From JTS-RE9 sp964649195 (GTDB taxonomy: Bacteria > Planctomycetota > Phycisphaerae > Phycisphaerales > Phycisphaeraceae): a DNA stretch of 64,000 nt. A program made the position numbers and the translations under genes. The notes below the pieces were generated by a model. That model was not told where the DNA came from, ran no database searches, and saw nothing but the letters and a program-made list of their open reading frames with translations. The stretch is taken from assembly GCA_964649195.1 (NCBI GenBank), contig CAZYPK010000008.1, forward strand, positions 1 to 64,000, in the 5' to 3' direction. Positions 48,574 to 58,096 of this stretch are shown piece by piece (within the stretch, counting starts at the first letter, position 1; every line of letters begins with the position of its first letter).

Positions 48574-49458
48574 ATGCCCACCACTGAATCACCATCACGT
48601 CAACCTCCGCATATCGCCGTGTGCGCCGACCCGGCTGAGGATGAGTCGTTGCTGCGCGCCGCGGCGCGATTGTCGGTCGATCTGAATCTGACGTTCATCG
48701 AAAAGCCTGTGAAGAAGGGATTCGATGCGTTGCTCGCGGCGACGCCCGGCAGGCTCGAGCTTCGCATGATCGGCGGCGATCCGATCACCCGCGGCGGCCG
48801 CGCCCTCTTTGCCGACTGGTCGAAGCTCGATGTCACCAGCGCCCAGGGCAAACGCATCAAACAACCGCTCGGCAAGGCGCTGGGCATCAGAAAGGCGAGC
48901 GATCCGCCGCCGGTGGTGATCGATGCGACGGCGGGCTGGGGTGAGGATTCCTGGCTGATGGCGGGCCTGGGATGCAGGGTGCTGATGGTCGAGCGCAACC
49001 GCGTGATCGCCACGCTGCTGCGCGATGCGCTGCTGCGATTTGCGACGCAGCCTGATGTGATGCAGGTGGCGGCGAGATTGACGCTGGTGCAGACCAACGC
49101 CATTCACCTGCTGCGGCGCATCGCCTATCAAAGCACCGGCCACGCCCGCGACACCAGCGAAATCGCCCTCGATGATCTGCCTGAGAATCTCGAGGTTTTC
49201 ATGCATCCCGACGTGGTTTTTCTCGATCCGATGTTTCCGGTGCGCAGGAAAGGCGCTGAGGGGAAGCCGATGAAGGTGGTGCGCCAGCTTGTCGGGCCGG
49301 ATGATGATTCGTCGCAGTTGCTTGATGCCGCGCTGCGCGTGGCGAAGAAGCGTGTCATCGTGAAACGCCCGCTGCATGGCGAAACGCTGGGCGACCGCGA
49401 GGCGGATGTGACGTTTGAAGGCAAGAGCATGCGCTATGATGTGTATCTGATCCGGTGA
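48574..49458 (+). CDS. rsmJ: 16S rRNA methyltransferase RsmJ-like
   Basis: A 294-residue class I SAM methyltransferase. The SAM motif is VVIDATAGWGEDSWLMAGLG near residue 115, then VLMVERNRVIATLLRDAL and VVFLDPMFPVRRK with the DPMFP active-site motif found in RsmJ, which methylates N2 of G1516 in E. coli 16S rRNA. An N-terminal extension of about 80 residues precedes the core. The catalytic target is inferred from similarity only. Confidence 0.88.
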   Translation: MPTTESPSRQPPHIAVCADPAEDESLLRAAARLSVDLNLTFIEKPVKKGFDALLAATPGRLELRMIGGDPITRGGRALFADWSKLDVTSAQGKRIKQPLGKALGIRKASDPPPVVIDATAGWGEDSWLMAGLGCRVLMVERNRVIATLLRDALLRFATQPDVMQVAARLTLVQTNAIHLLRRIAYQSTGHARDTSEIALDDLPENLEVFMHPDVVFLDPMFPVRRKGAEGKPMKVVRQLVGPDDDSSQLLDAALRVAKKRVIVKRPLHGETLGDREADVTFEGKSMRYDVYLIR

Positions 49459-49538
49459 GGTCGGAGGTCAGGGGTCAGAGCGAAGCCGCAAGCGGCTGTG
49501 GGTTTCTTCCTGTTTCCTGCCCCCTGTTCCCCTTCATC

Positions 49539-51194
49539 TTACCCCAGTTCGCCCAGTATCTGCTGCGTCAGTTCCCAGAAATTGGCTTCGCGGAAGGCGG
49601 TGGCGGCGCCGGGGATGGCGCCGTAGCGCTGGGTGTGGTGGGTCCAGTCGCTCTGCGCCGCCAGCAGCCGTTGTTTGCAGATCGTCGCCTGGGCCGGGTC
49701 TTTTTTCTTGAGATGCCGGCGATAAGCCGTCAGACCCGCCAGCAGGTTGCCCAGCATTCTGAAAAGCGACTCGGCATAAATCAGCGTGTTCACCATCGGA
49801 TCCAGCACGGTGCGCGTGCCTTCGGTCATCAGGTGATGCAGCGTCTGCTGATCCTTCGCAAGCTGCTCGACGGCCCGCATCTTCTCGGCGACGGCTTCAT
49901 CAAGCTGCGAATCGGGCATGCGCTGCACCATGCGCCACGCGGCCTGGGCGTCGATCAGATCATCCTGAATCAGATCGCCGTTGGGATGCCAGGGGGTGTT
50001 TCGCATCTTCGCAAACGGGCCGATGTAAAACCCTTCGAGAATGACCGCCGGCGAATGGAGCAGCACCTGCTTGATGGCACCGGCCTGCGCGGTGTCGGTG
50101 ATGCCCAGCCTTTGATGGATCCACGCATCGGCGAGTTGATCGGGGGAGGCATCGGGACGATCGGCAAGCTGCGGGACGGCGAAGACATTGGCATCGACCC
50201 AGGTTTCGTTCTTGATGAACGGCCCGCCCCACCCGCCGCCGCGCACCCAGGCCCAGAGTCCGACGAGGTTGATTTTTTGGGCGACATTGGCCAGGCCCGC
50301 AACGCTCTTGTCATCATTCGTTTCCGGGCAGCCGTCGCGCCACAGCGGCACCTGCCAGTTGGGGATGCCGCCTTTGCCTTCGAACTCGCGCTGGCATTGC
50401 AGTTCGTAGATGATCGGGCGATCGCCGAAGACGAGGCTGGCGGGGTTCCATTTCTGGTAGCGCCAGAAGTCGGCCTCGCTGAACTTGAAGGAGAGCACGA
50501 AGCGGTCATCGCCGGGGTTCTCGCCGCCGGGGAGCTGCGGCGCCAGGCGATGGCAGACATCCACGCTGTCGTGCATGCCGTTGGGCCGGACGTTCCAGGC
50601 CCGGGCGATGAGCCGCCTGCCCAGCTCGCCGACGACCAGCGTGTGAAAGCGGTGCATGACGCGGACGATGCGATCGACCCGGCCAAGCTGGCTGCATCTT
50701 GGACAGTGCGGCTGATAGATGTCGTTGCCCACCAGATAAGGCAGGCGCGAGGCGTCGCTGTCGCCAAAGCGCAGCACGATGCCGGTGAGCTGCGGCCAGC
50801 GGAGCAGATGGGCGCGCAGGGCGACCACGCTGCGATCGATGGCGATGTCGCTGGCCGGGCAGAGCATGTCCGGGCGGTTCTTGCAGCATAAGCCGGTGAT
50901 GTCGCGCTCCACCAGAATGCGGGGCAGACTCAGCACATCGTAGGTGATGTAGGTGTCCAGCCCGGCCTTGAGCGAGGCGTCAATGGAAGCCGAGGCCCGC
51001 TCGAACTGCTGTTCCACGAAGCGGCGCATCTCCCCGCCACCGACGCTTTCGGGGCCTTCCAGACCGGAAAGGCCGGTGGTGGCGTACATGACGCGCCCGT
51101 TGTAGCCCAGGTCCTTGAGGTTCTTCGGATCGCGGTAGCGCGTCTCAGCCTGCGGTTCGCCGGGGTTGTCGATGAGCGTGGCCAGTTTGAGCAT
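49539..51194 (-). CDS. Unrecognised 551-residue protein, possibly a TIM-barrel glycoside hydrolase
   Basis: There is no signal peptide. The N-terminal half has alternating strand/helix blocks (LDTYITYDVLSLPRI, LTGIVLRFGDSDASRLPYLV) and a CPRC pair (QPHCPRCSQLGR). It then shows ERFELQ-like substrate-cleft features typical of sugar enzymes: FSEADFWRYQKWNPA, IIYELQCQREFEG and VGLWAWVRGGGWGGPF. The C-terminal 200 residues are helical. This layout recalls alpha-glucuronidase or other GH barrels, but I cannot place it in a family or name catalytic residues. Its frame is long and consistent with the neighbours. Confidence 0.72.
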   Translation of the reverse strand: MLKLATLIDNPGEPQAETRYRDPKNLKDLGYNGRVMYATTGLSGLEGPESVGGGEMRRFVEQQFERASASIDASLKAGLDTYITYDVLSLPRILVERDITGLCCKNRPDMLCPASDIAIDRSVVALRAHLLRWPQLTGIVLRFGDSDASRLPYLVGNDIYQPHCPRCSQLGRVDRIVRVMHRFHTLVVGELGRRLIARAWNVRPNGMHDSVDVCHRLAPQLPGGENPGDDRFVLSFKFSEADFWRYQKWNPASLVFGDRPIIYELQCQREFEGKGGIPNWQVPLWRDGCPETNDDKSVAGLANVAQKINLVGLWAWVRGGGWGGPFIKNETWVDANVFAVPQLADRPDASPDQLADAWIHQRLGITDTAQAGAIKQVLLHSPAVILEGFYIGPFAKMRNTPWHPNGDLIQDDLIDAQAAWRMVQRMPDSQLDEAVAEKMRAVEQLAKDQQTLHHLMTEGTRTVLDPMVNTLIYAESLFRMLGNLLAGLTAYRRHLKKKDPAQATICKQRLLAAQSDWTHHTQRYGAIPGAATAFREANFWELTQQILGELG

Positions 51195-51238
51195 GTGCTG
51201 ATTGTGACGGAAATGAAAGGGGTAAGCAAAATGGAAAT

Positions 51239-51775
51239 TTATGAGCCCGGCTTTGGCTGGATGTCAACGCGAAGCCTGGACGATGCCTGCGGTTTCGCGT
51301 TGCCGCACTCGGGACAGGCACCGCTGGTGTTGCCTTGCAGGTTGTATTCGCAGTGATGGCAGAATTCGGTGAAGTGATGGGTGTATCGATCCGCGATTCG
51401 TTCGAGCAATTTTTCGCCATCAATCTTCAGACTGGGAATCCAAATCCATCCGGAGGTTTCATCGAGCCGCTCAATCCAGACCCAGTTGCCCGCGTGAGGC
51501 ATTCCCGCACGTCCGAGCTTGAACCAGGGGGTTCGCGCGATCCACGGAATTCTCAGGATGGTGACGCTGATCCCTTCCGGTGCCAGCACGACACGCGGCG
51601 ACATGGCATACATCACGACCGGCGACGACAGCGACAACCACAGAACAAATCCATCGATCTCTCCCAAGCTGATCCAACCGATCAGCAGCAACAAGGGCAG
51701 CGCCATCATGCCCATGAGCAGGCCTTGCTTGGGACTGATGCTGTAAACCTCCGGCTTGGTGTAATCGGTGGTCAC
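51239..51775 (-). CDS. Membrane protein with a C-terminal zinc ribbon
   Basis: A 178-residue protein. Two hydrophobic segments near residues 18-60 (GLLMGMMALPLLLLIGWISL, FVLWLSLSSPVVMYAM) lead to a soluble part with a PH-like look (TILRIPWIARTPWFKLG). Near residue 138 comes a four-Cys ribbon CHHCEYNLQGNTSGACPECG. The ribbon matches those at 22429 and 22984, which carry it at the N-terminus. Function unknown. Confidence 0.75.
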   Translation of the reverse strand: MTTDYTKPEVYSISPKQGLLMGMMALPLLLLIGWISLGEIDGFVLWLSLSSPVVMYAMSPRVVLAPEGISVTILRIPWIARTPWFKLGRAGMPHAGNWVWIERLDETSGWIWIPSLKIDGEKLLERIADRYTHHFTEFCHHCEYNLQGNTSGACPECGNAKPQASSRLRVDIQPKPGS

Positions 51776-51789
51776 GGTGGGTTGTGAAC

Positions 51790-52263
51790 TTACTTCACTC
51801 CGACCTTCGCCGCTTCGGTGGCGCAGGCATCGGACAGTTCCTGAAATTTCAGGCCCAAAGAACGAAAATACGCCGCTTCGCTGAAGAGGCGATTGCGGTC
51901 GGCTTCATCGGTGGCGGTGGCGGCGAGGGTGTGGAGGGTGAGTGCGATTTCGTGGTATTGCAGCGCGGCTGAGCGATGGGCAAGCGATTGCTGCCGCAGG
52001 GCATCAGCGCGGCTCAGCGATGGATGGCCGCGCACCACACCCGGGGCGGGGCCGGCCTGGGCGGTGAGCTTGTCGATGGCGGCGAATTCCTTGTCCGCCA
52101 AAGCCGCAGCACGCTGCGCTTGTGCGACGGCTTCATCGGCTTTGCGGTGCGTCATCGCGGCGGCCATTTGCGGCGACGCAGGAATTTGCGTCGCAGACTG
52201 GCAGCCATGGATGTTGATGGCCATGATCAGTATCGCGGCGGCAAGAGCGAGGCGTGAAAACAT
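51790..52263 (-). CDS. Small lipoprotein, function unknown
   Basis: A 157-residue lipoprotein. The signal MFSRLALAAAILIMAINIHG is followed by the lipobox Cys. The mature part is alanine-rich and helical (AVAQAQRAAALADKEFAAID, LTLHTLAATATDEADRN), possibly coiled coil. It is probably cotranscribed with the two genes upstream on the minus strand (59-base gap). Confidence 0.78.
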   Translation of the reverse strand: MFSRLALAAAILIMAINIHGCQSATQIPASPQMAAAMTHRKADEAVAQAQRAAALADKEFAAIDKLTAQAGPAPGVVRGHPSLSRADALRQQSLAHRSAALQYHEIALTLHTLAATATDEADRNRLFSEAAYFRSLGLKFQELSDACATEAAKVGVK

Positions 52264-52322
52264 GATTCATCTCCAGAGTCGAATCGGATGCTTGATGCAG
52301 ACCTGTAGCGAAGGCGCTTCGA

Positions 52323-53684
52323 TCAAGGGGTGGTGGTGAACCGCCCGCCCATCTTGAACATGATGCCCGATCCAGGAAGGGTGATGGTGCCCATCTCCGG
52401 CGACTGACTGATGACCGGATCAATGGGCGATGCAGAGGCCTCCGCAGCCTTGAGCTTTCGCCACTTGATCACCGCATTCTCCAGTTCACCCACGTACGGT
52501 GAGCCATCGGGATTGAGCCAGATCACGGTGCCATCGGTCTGCGTGATGCGTTTGCGGCCATCCTTGTATTTCACCACGCGCGTGCCATCGGCGGCGGTGT
52601 ACTCGCGTGTGCCATCGCCGTAGTGCGTGATCAGCCCGCCATCAGGGCGAAGGAAATTGTCCGTGATCGGAAGCTCCGGAATGTACGGATAATGCTGCGT
52701 GCCATCGCCCAGCGCGATCGGTGCGCTGAGCCATCCCTCCCCGGCACGCACCGGCGGTTCGCCATCACCTGATAGTTGCGAAGTGACGCGGCCAAGCCGG
52801 GCACGCTCGGAAGCAATGTGATTCTCCAGCACACGCACCACCGGAGAATTTTCGCCGCGCTCGGCTCGGAAGCGTTCGAGCATCTCTTCCAGTCTGCCGA
52901 GGGGACCCTCAATGGCCGGATCAATGACCTGTAGCTGCCCCGTCGCATTCGCCTCGGCCTGTTTCTTAGCCAGTGCCTGCGCTGCCTCCTGAATCTTCTT
53001 TCGCTCCTCATCCGTGAACTGCGGCGGCGGATACTTGATGATGAGCCAGCGAGGCGGAGGCGGAGGCAAATTCGGCGGCGGGGGATCATCCGCTTTGAAA
53101 AGGCCGTCGGGGAATCCAGGCTGCGACAACAGGCTCAGCGCTCGAACAGAAAAAGTCGCTCCGCCGGGCACATTCGGCGTTTCATCGGCAGGGAGAAGAC
53201 TGGCGGTGTCGCTGTAATAGCCGGCATTGCGTGCTTTTTGCAGGTTCACATCAAGCTGCATGCTAAGCAGACCTGCATCGCCTCCAGCCAGCCGCGATCC
53301 ATCGCGGGCCGCCTTCGCATCATTCACTGCGTTGAAAACGATCTGCCTTCGCGCTGCATCGCCGATGCCCGCATAGTCCGGCGGCGCGGTGTTGCTCGTG
53401 CTGACAGGCGTGTTGAGATTTGCAAACGGCGGCCCGGCTTCGGGAATGCCGCCCTTGCTCTTCACAACGCCGCTGCCAGTCGCATCGCTCTTGCGCAGCA
53501 GCCGCTGATTCCAAGGCACCGGCTTAAGCGTGTTGCCATCCCACGCCACCCAGCAGCGCAACATCGGATCCCAGCGAACTCCCTGAAAATCGCCAGGCTG
53601 AAACTGCGCGTGGCCGTGCGTGGCCAGCAGCAGCAACACGAGCAAAGACAAACGCACCGGCAGGGAATGTTGAGGGCATGTCAT
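52323..53684 (-). CDS. Secreted hypothetical protein with Gly-Asp-Gly turn repeats
   Basis: A 453-residue protein with a signal peptide (RLSLLVLLLLATHGHA). A Pro-rich spacer (PPPPNLPPPPPR) is near residue 205 and a helical stretch (EERKKIQEAAQALAKKQAEA) near 226. The C-terminal part has short repeats of the kind found in T-rich wall proteins: YGDGTREYTAADGTRVVKYK and DGRKRITQTDGTVIWLNPDG. It lies between a lipoprotein and an outer-membrane barrel gene, so an envelope role is likely. No family was assigned. Confidence 0.78.
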   Translation of the reverse strand: MTCPQHSLPVRLSLLVLLLLATHGHAQFQPGDFQGVRWDPMLRCWVAWDGNTLKPVPWNQRLLRKSDATGSGVVKSKGGIPEAGPPFANLNTPVSTSNTAPPDYAGIGDAARRQIVFNAVNDAKAARDGSRLAGGDAGLLSMQLDVNLQKARNAGYYSDTASLLPADETPNVPGGATFSVRALSLLSQPGFPDGLFKADDPPPPNLPPPPPRWLIIKYPPPQFTDEERKKIQEAAQALAKKQAEANATGQLQVIDPAIEGPLGRLEEMLERFRAERGENSPVVRVLENHIASERARLGRVTSQLSGDGEPPVRAGEGWLSAPIALGDGTQHYPYIPELPITDNFLRPDGGLITHYGDGTREYTAADGTRVVKYKDGRKRITQTDGTVIWLNPDGSPYVGELENAVIKWRKLKAAEASASPIDPVISQSPEMGTITLPGSGIMFKMGGRFTTTP

Positions 53685-53756
53685 GTTGAATCCTCCACGG
53701 AACTCGGATGAAACAGCATCAAGTGAGGCGAACCAAACGAAGCGAAATCGGCAACT

Positions 53757-54734
53757 TCAAAAATCGATCGTCACACCAGCCGCGATGAGGTTCTGGCGAT
53801 ACTCGAAGAGCACGCCGTTGGACTGATTGTTGATGTGGTCGTAGCGAAGATAAACGGAAACGTTTTCGTTGATGGGTTTGGTGAAATAGAGGCTGAAGAT
53901 GTGGGCCTCATCGCGGCGCGGGCCAAGGCCATCGTAGCGCTGGCGTGCGAAGGTGTAGCGAAGATCAGCCTGAATCTCCCAAGGCAGCGGATGGGCCAGG
54001 CCCGCGATGATGCGGTCTTCATCGAAGTCGAAAGCCCCGCCAGTCGTGAAAGTCCAGCGATGGAGATAGGCCAGGTAAAGACGCAGTGAAGTGTCCGGCA
54101 CATCAATGTGGGCAGCACCGCCGATGGCATACGTCTCACCGTCCCGATTGGCGGCAGCAGCGCCACCAAAGGGCAGCGGCGTCTTGAAGTCCGCCAGTTC
54201 GATGCCGCTGATCAGTTCCAGCGTCAGCCAGTCACTGGCGGCGAAGATGAGCGAAGGCTCGATGATCATCGCATTGCGAACGGTGTCGCCATCGACGATG
54301 GCTGTGGTGCCAGTCAGCTTGATGGAGCCGACGAATTGGTCGGCGAGTTTGCGCTGGTAGCCAGCCCAGACGAAATGATCGTGTTCATCGAACTCGCTGG
54401 CGCTGCCTTCATACACATCAGCATGGAGGTGGTAGCCCAGCGTGAGAATCTGCTCATCATCTGCCAGGACATCGTAGGCAAAGTCGAGGGTGAATCGGGC
54501 GAAGGCAGCATCGCGGGAGGAAGCGAAAGGGAGCGTGGAGCCGGGCGTGCCCAGGGTCAGGCTGTCATCGAGCGTGACGACGTTGTCCGTCCAACCCAGG
54601 CCTGCGGAGATGGAGAGCCGCCAGGGTTTGTCGAGTGATGCATCATCCGGTGGATCTTTGGCCTGCCCATGCGCCCGGCCAGTGAAGGAGATCATGGAAA
54701 TGAATATCGCGGCGATGCCGAGTGTTTTTCGCAT
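53757..54734 (-). CDS. Outer-membrane beta-barrel protein
   Basis: A 325-residue protein with signal MRKTLGIAAIFISMISFTG. Alternating amphipathic strands follow, such as WRLSISAGLGWTDNVVTLDD, TLGYHLHADVYEGSASEFDE, TSLRLYLAYLHRWTF and IQADLRYTFARQRYDG. The C-terminus AAGVTIDF ends in Phe, as expected for a Bam-inserted barrel. It probably heads the operon that includes 52323 and 51790. Ligand or transport function unknown. Confidence 0.82.
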   Translation of the reverse strand: MRKTLGIAAIFISMISFTGRAHGQAKDPPDDASLDKPWRLSISAGLGWTDNVVTLDDSLTLGTPGSTLPFASSRDAAFARFTLDFAYDVLADDEQILTLGYHLHADVYEGSASEFDEHDHFVWAGYQRKLADQFVGSIKLTGTTAIVDGDTVRNAMIIEPSLIFAASDWLTLELISGIELADFKTPLPFGGAAAANRDGETYAIGGAAHIDVPDTSLRLYLAYLHRWTFTTGGAFDFDEDRIIAGLAHPLPWEIQADLRYTFARQRYDGLGPRRDEAHIFSLYFTKPINENVSVYLRYDHINNQSNGVLFEYRQNLIAAGVTIDF

Positions 54735-54835
54735 GTACCTGCCCCGAGCTTCAGAATGAATGAGCCGATGAAAAAATGCTCAGGGCCAGATTAGCAAAAA
54801 CAATGATGATTCGTCAATGCTCTTTTTCACTTCTC

Positions 54836-55054
54836 CAGGGCAATCGCATGTAGTTGGTCTAGAGCAATTCAACTGCACGTAGAGCGTTCGGAGTGTCTTT
54901 TGGTGTGGTGTGGCACGGGCAGGCCGTCGCTCTGGACGGTTTGCCCGTGGCGCAGCACGATGACGCATACTTGATCGCCACGGGCAAACCGCTCAAAGCA
55001 GCGGCCTGCCCGTGCCACACGATACGGCTGATATCGGTACATGCGATTGCCCTG
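54836..55054. mobile_element. MITE-like element with perfect 17-bp TIRs and 10-bp target duplication
   Basis: A 219-base element. Termini are CAGGGCAATCGCATGTA and TACATGCGATTGCCCTG (perfect inversion). Inside is a nested inverted pair: GTGTGGCACGGGCAGGCCG (54908) with its complement at 55002-55020, and GGTTTGCCCGTGGCG (54938) with its complement at 54976-54990. TTCACTTCTC at 54826-54835 is repeated exactly at 55055-55064. That target includes the stop codon of the PQQ-propeller gene, which is preserved. The interior is unrelated to the elements at 11258 and 30489 but the CAGGG ends and 10-base duplication agree. Confidence 0.85.
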
Positions 55055-55055
55055 T

Positions 55056-56342
55056 TCACTTCTCGATGCGATACAGATGCGTCTTGGTGCGCAGGAACAG
55101 TGCATTGCCCGCGACGATCGGCGACGCCATCATGCCGGCATCGAGTTTGTTGGTGGCGATCAGCTTGAACTCGCCCGCAGGTTCGATGACCGTGCCCGTG
55201 CCTTCGCGGCCGAAGAAATAAACCTTGCCGTCGGCATAAAGCGAGGAGGATGAATATTGCTCTTTGCCATCGCCCAGCCGCTGAACCCAGGCCACTTCAC
55301 CATCCTTGATCTTGATGCAGGTGGCGATGCCACCTTCGTTGACTTGCAGGAGCAGATCGCCCACGATCACCGATGAAGGCTGCTGCGGCATGTTGCGGTT
55401 GACGACCCACGACACGTGAGTGTCGGTGACGTTGCCCGTGCCATTGGTTTTGATGGCGAGCATCTCCGTCTTGCCGTGGCCGGTGCTGATGTAGGCCACA
55501 TCATCCTGAACCACCGCGCTGGTGGCGTTGCTGAAGCCGGGGTAGGTGACGGTCCAGATTTCCTTGCCGGTGTGCGGATCGTAGGCGAAGGCGGCGCGGG
55601 CGCCGGGGCTGATCAGTTGCAGCTTGCCGGAGGTGTTCACGATGACCGGCGTGGTGTAGGCCTTGCGGTAATCGCCCTCGGCCTTGGGCTTGTTGGTCTT
55701 GGGATCGAGGTCCTTGAAGTCGGTGGTGCGGTCGGTTTTCCAGATTGTCCTGCCGGTCTGCTTGTCGAGCGCGGCCAGGTACTGCACATCCACGCCGTCC
55801 ATCGTGAGGATCAGCATGTTTTCGAAGATGACGACCGAGGAACCCGGTCCGCGATAGTGACGACAGGGAAGATCGCGGCGCTCCCAGAGGGTTTCAAAGG
55901 TTTTCGTGTCGATGCAAGCCGTGCCATAGCTGCCAAAGTGAACATAGACCCGGCCATCCTCGATCGCAGGCGATGGCGAAGCGTAGGCATTGAGCGGATT
56001 GCCCAGGGGTTCGACGGTTTCGTTCTCGAACACGACGCGATCGTGCAGTATTTTGCCGGTCTCCCGATCGAGGCAGAGCACGGAGCTTTTCCTGCCATCG
56101 GGCGTGGCAGTGGTGACCCAGACCTGCTCGCCCAAGACCACGGGTGTGGACCAGCCCTTGCCGTGGATGGCGGTCTTCCACTTGACGTTTTCCGTTTCGC
56201 TCCACTTGACGGGCAGGTCCTTGGAGGTGCTGACGCCCTGCCCGGTGGGACCGCGAAACTGCGGCCAATCGTCGTTCGCCTGCACGGTGGCGGCGCACAG
56301 GACGGCGGCGACAATCAGGAACGAAAAGCGGGAGTATTTCAC
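55056..56342 (-). CDS. PQQ-like beta-propeller (BamB-type) exported protein
   Basis: A 428-residue protein. I prefer the GTG at 56342: it follows GAGGA with ideal spacing and starts a signal peptide, read as (M)KYSRFSFLIVAAVLCAATVQ. A GTG at 56366 would add eight residues. The mature start DDWPQFRGPTGQGVS and the following WSETENVKWKTAIHGKGWST closely parallel the paralogue at 15047. Blades carry LDRETGKILH, LDKQTGRTIWKT and YDPHTGKEIWTV. The last codons lie in the target duplication of the neighbouring mobile element. Confidence 0.9.
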   Translation of the reverse strand: MKYSRFSFLIVAAVLCAATVQANDDWPQFRGPTGQGVSTSKDLPVKWSETENVKWKTAIHGKGWSTPVVLGEQVWVTTATPDGRKSSVLCLDRETGKILHDRVVFENETVEPLGNPLNAYASPSPAIEDGRVYVHFGSYGTACIDTKTFETLWERRDLPCRHYRGPGSSVVIFENMLILTMDGVDVQYLAALDKQTGRTIWKTDRTTDFKDLDPKTNKPKAEGDYRKAYTTPVIVNTSGKLQLISPGARAAFAYDPHTGKEIWTVTYPGFSNATSAVVQDDVAYISTGHGKTEMLAIKTNGTGNVTDTHVSWVVNRNMPQQPSSVIVGDLLLQVNEGGIATCIKIKDGEVAWVQRLGDGKEQYSSSSLYADGKVYFFGREGTGTVIEPAGEFKLIATNKLDAGMMASPIVAGNALFLRTKTHLYRIEK

Positions 56343-56439
56343 GGGAAAATCCTCGGTGGTGGACACGGTCCTTCATTTTACGAAAAAAGAGGGAACCGGA
56401 TCGCAGCCGCCAATGATTGCAGCTTTCCCCGACGTGGTT

Positions 56440-56757
56440 TCGAGCGGCCGGGTGGCCGGGGCTTAAGGGTTCGCCGGGTGGCTGGGGCTGAAGCGCAAGC
56501 CCCGGCCAAGGGACCATCAGCGATCAGTTGCGCCACCTTGCTTCGTGCGCCTAGGCCGGGGCTTCGCGGACCTTGATGTTTGATGCCTGGGCTGGTCCGT
56601 ACTGACGACGCTCGTCAACACGAACAGGAGCAACGGACTTTCATCCCCATCTCAGCCCCGGCCATCCGGTGATCAAGGCTGAAAGAAAAAGGTGCACTGG
56701 ACCACCCCTTCAGGCTGTTCCGGGGGTGCGTCCGCGACGTGTTACGTCGCGGCTGTT
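56440..56757. repeat. Repeat-rich gap: GGTGGCTGGGGCT arms and a partial composite element
   Basis: The gap 56343-56757 has no visible gene. It holds several arms of the GCCGGGTGGCTGGGGCT family and their complements (CCGGGGCTTCGCGGAC near 56560, CAGCCCCGGCCATCCGG near 56654). From 56668 it has a partial copy of the composite element, containing AAGGCTGAAAGAAAAAGGTG and a CCGCGACGTGTTACGTCGCGG palindrome that ends just before the rhomboid stop codon. Confidence 0.7.
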
Positions 56758-57951
56758 TCACCCGGCATCCAACTGTTCAAGAAGCTGCTGGGCGAACGCC
56801 TTCTGGTCCGCATCGGCGAGCTTGGGCATCGCGCTGCTCAGCAGTTCGCGGGCCCGCTGGCCTCGCTTGAGGTAGCGCACGTAAAGCAGGGCGAGCATCA
56901 GCTCGAGCTGTTCGCGGTCGGTGGTGCTCTTGTAGGTGTTCAGATAAAGCTCGTACATTCTTGCCGCCAGTTCATGGCGGCCTGCCCCGGCGACATGGTT
57001 GGCCAGCTCCACCTGGGCCTGCGGGCTGAGCACCTGGTCCCCATCCAGGTCCAGAAGCTCCGCATACAACTCGGCGGCGCGATCCAGATGCTTCATCGAC
57101 ACCGCACGGCTGATCTCGGCCCGCTTGTCCATCACCCGCTGCTCGGCGGCGGTGGGGGGCTTGATCGCCTCGGCGGAGGTTTGCCGGGCGGCGGCCCCGC
57201 TTTCCCAAGGCTCGAAGCCGCCGCGCGTCAGCGAGCGGAACTGCCGCCTCCGCCTGCGTTGCTCGAGCAGGCTGAGCATGTCGTAAGGCTCGCGCGGCAG
57301 GATGCGCGTCCACAGCAGCGTCATGCCCAGCAGGAAGCCGAACACCGACCCGGCGATGTGCGCCATCACCGCCACCCCGCCGCCGGCGCCCGTCACCATG
57401 AAGATGGAATCCTGAATGAAGCGAAGCAGGATCAGCCACATGCTGGGAATTTCGATGAAGCCGATGATGATGAAGAAGAACAGCACCGTGACCCTGCTCA
57501 GGGGAAACAGCGCCAGATAGGCCCCGGTGACGGCGTTGACCGCGCCGCTGGCGCCCAGCACCGGATTGACGGCCACCGCCGCATGGCCCAGCGAGGCGAA
57601 GATGCCGCCGGCGAGGTAGAAAAAGAAATACCCGAACCTGCCCAGGCGATCCTCCACGCTGTTGCCGAACACGTAGAGGAAGACCATGTTGCCCAGCAGG
57701 TGCCAGAAATCCCCGTGCAGAAACATGGTGGAAATGAACTGAAAAATCCTCGGTTCGGTCGGATGCAGGTAATACTGCGTGACGGGAAACATCTCCCCGA
57801 TCTGGTTCCAGTCGCGGACTTCATTGAAGGCCAGCGAAGCCCCGGCGATCTGCCGGCTGGTCAGCAGAAAGATCACGACATTGATGGCGATGAAGGCGTA
57901 ATTGACCCAGGGGGTGGAACGCAGCGGTCTGTCGGTGCGAACAGGAATCAT
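56758..57951 (-). CDS. Rhomboid-family intramembrane serine protease
   Basis: A 397-residue membrane protease. Rhomboid motifs: MFLHGDFWHLLGNMVFLYVF (oxyanion His and Asn), the catalytic Ser in VLGASGAVNAVTGAY near residue 135 and the catalytic His in VMAHIAGSVFGFLLG. Six hydrophobic segments fit the basic rhomboid core. The C-terminal 150 residues are cytoplasmic, helical and TPR-like (AAELYAELLDLDGDQVLSPQ, AARMYELYLNTYKSTTDREQ). The substrate is unknown. Confidence 0.93.
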   Translation of the reverse strand: MIPVRTDRPLRSTPWVNYAFIAINVVIFLLTSRQIAGASLAFNEVRDWNQIGEMFPVTQYYLHPTEPRIFQFISTMFLHGDFWHLLGNMVFLYVFGNSVEDRLGRFGYFFFYLAGGIFASLGHAAVAVNPVLGASGAVNAVTGAYLALFPLSRVTVLFFFIIIGFIEIPSMWLILLRFIQDSIFMVTGAGGGVAVMAHIAGSVFGFLLGMTLLWTRILPREPYDMLSLLEQRRRRRQFRSLTRGGFEPWESGAAARQTSAEAIKPPTAAEQRVMDKRAEISRAVSMKHLDRAAELYAELLDLDGDQVLSPQAQVELANHVAGAGRHELAARMYELYLNTYKSTTDREQLELMLALLYVRYLKRGQRARELLSSAMPKLADADQKAFAQQLLEQLDAG

Positions 57952-57979
57952 GTTCGAGAGTGTACGGGATCAGCGAGCT

Positions 57980-58026
57980 TTCAGCCTTCAGCATTCAGCA
58001 TTCAGCATTCAGCATTCAGCATTCAG
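57980..58026. repeat. Tandem CATTCAG repeat
   Basis: About six units of the 7-base repeat TTCAGCA, the complement of the TGCTGAA/GGCTGAA units at 42892 and 60600. It lies in the divergent gap between the rhomboid and a small lipoprotein gene. Confidence 0.8.
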
Positions 58027-58096
58027 CGATCAGCCGGAAAAAAGCGTTCGAGGGATTCTGATTCAATGAACGCCCGCACTTGGCTACAATCCCGGC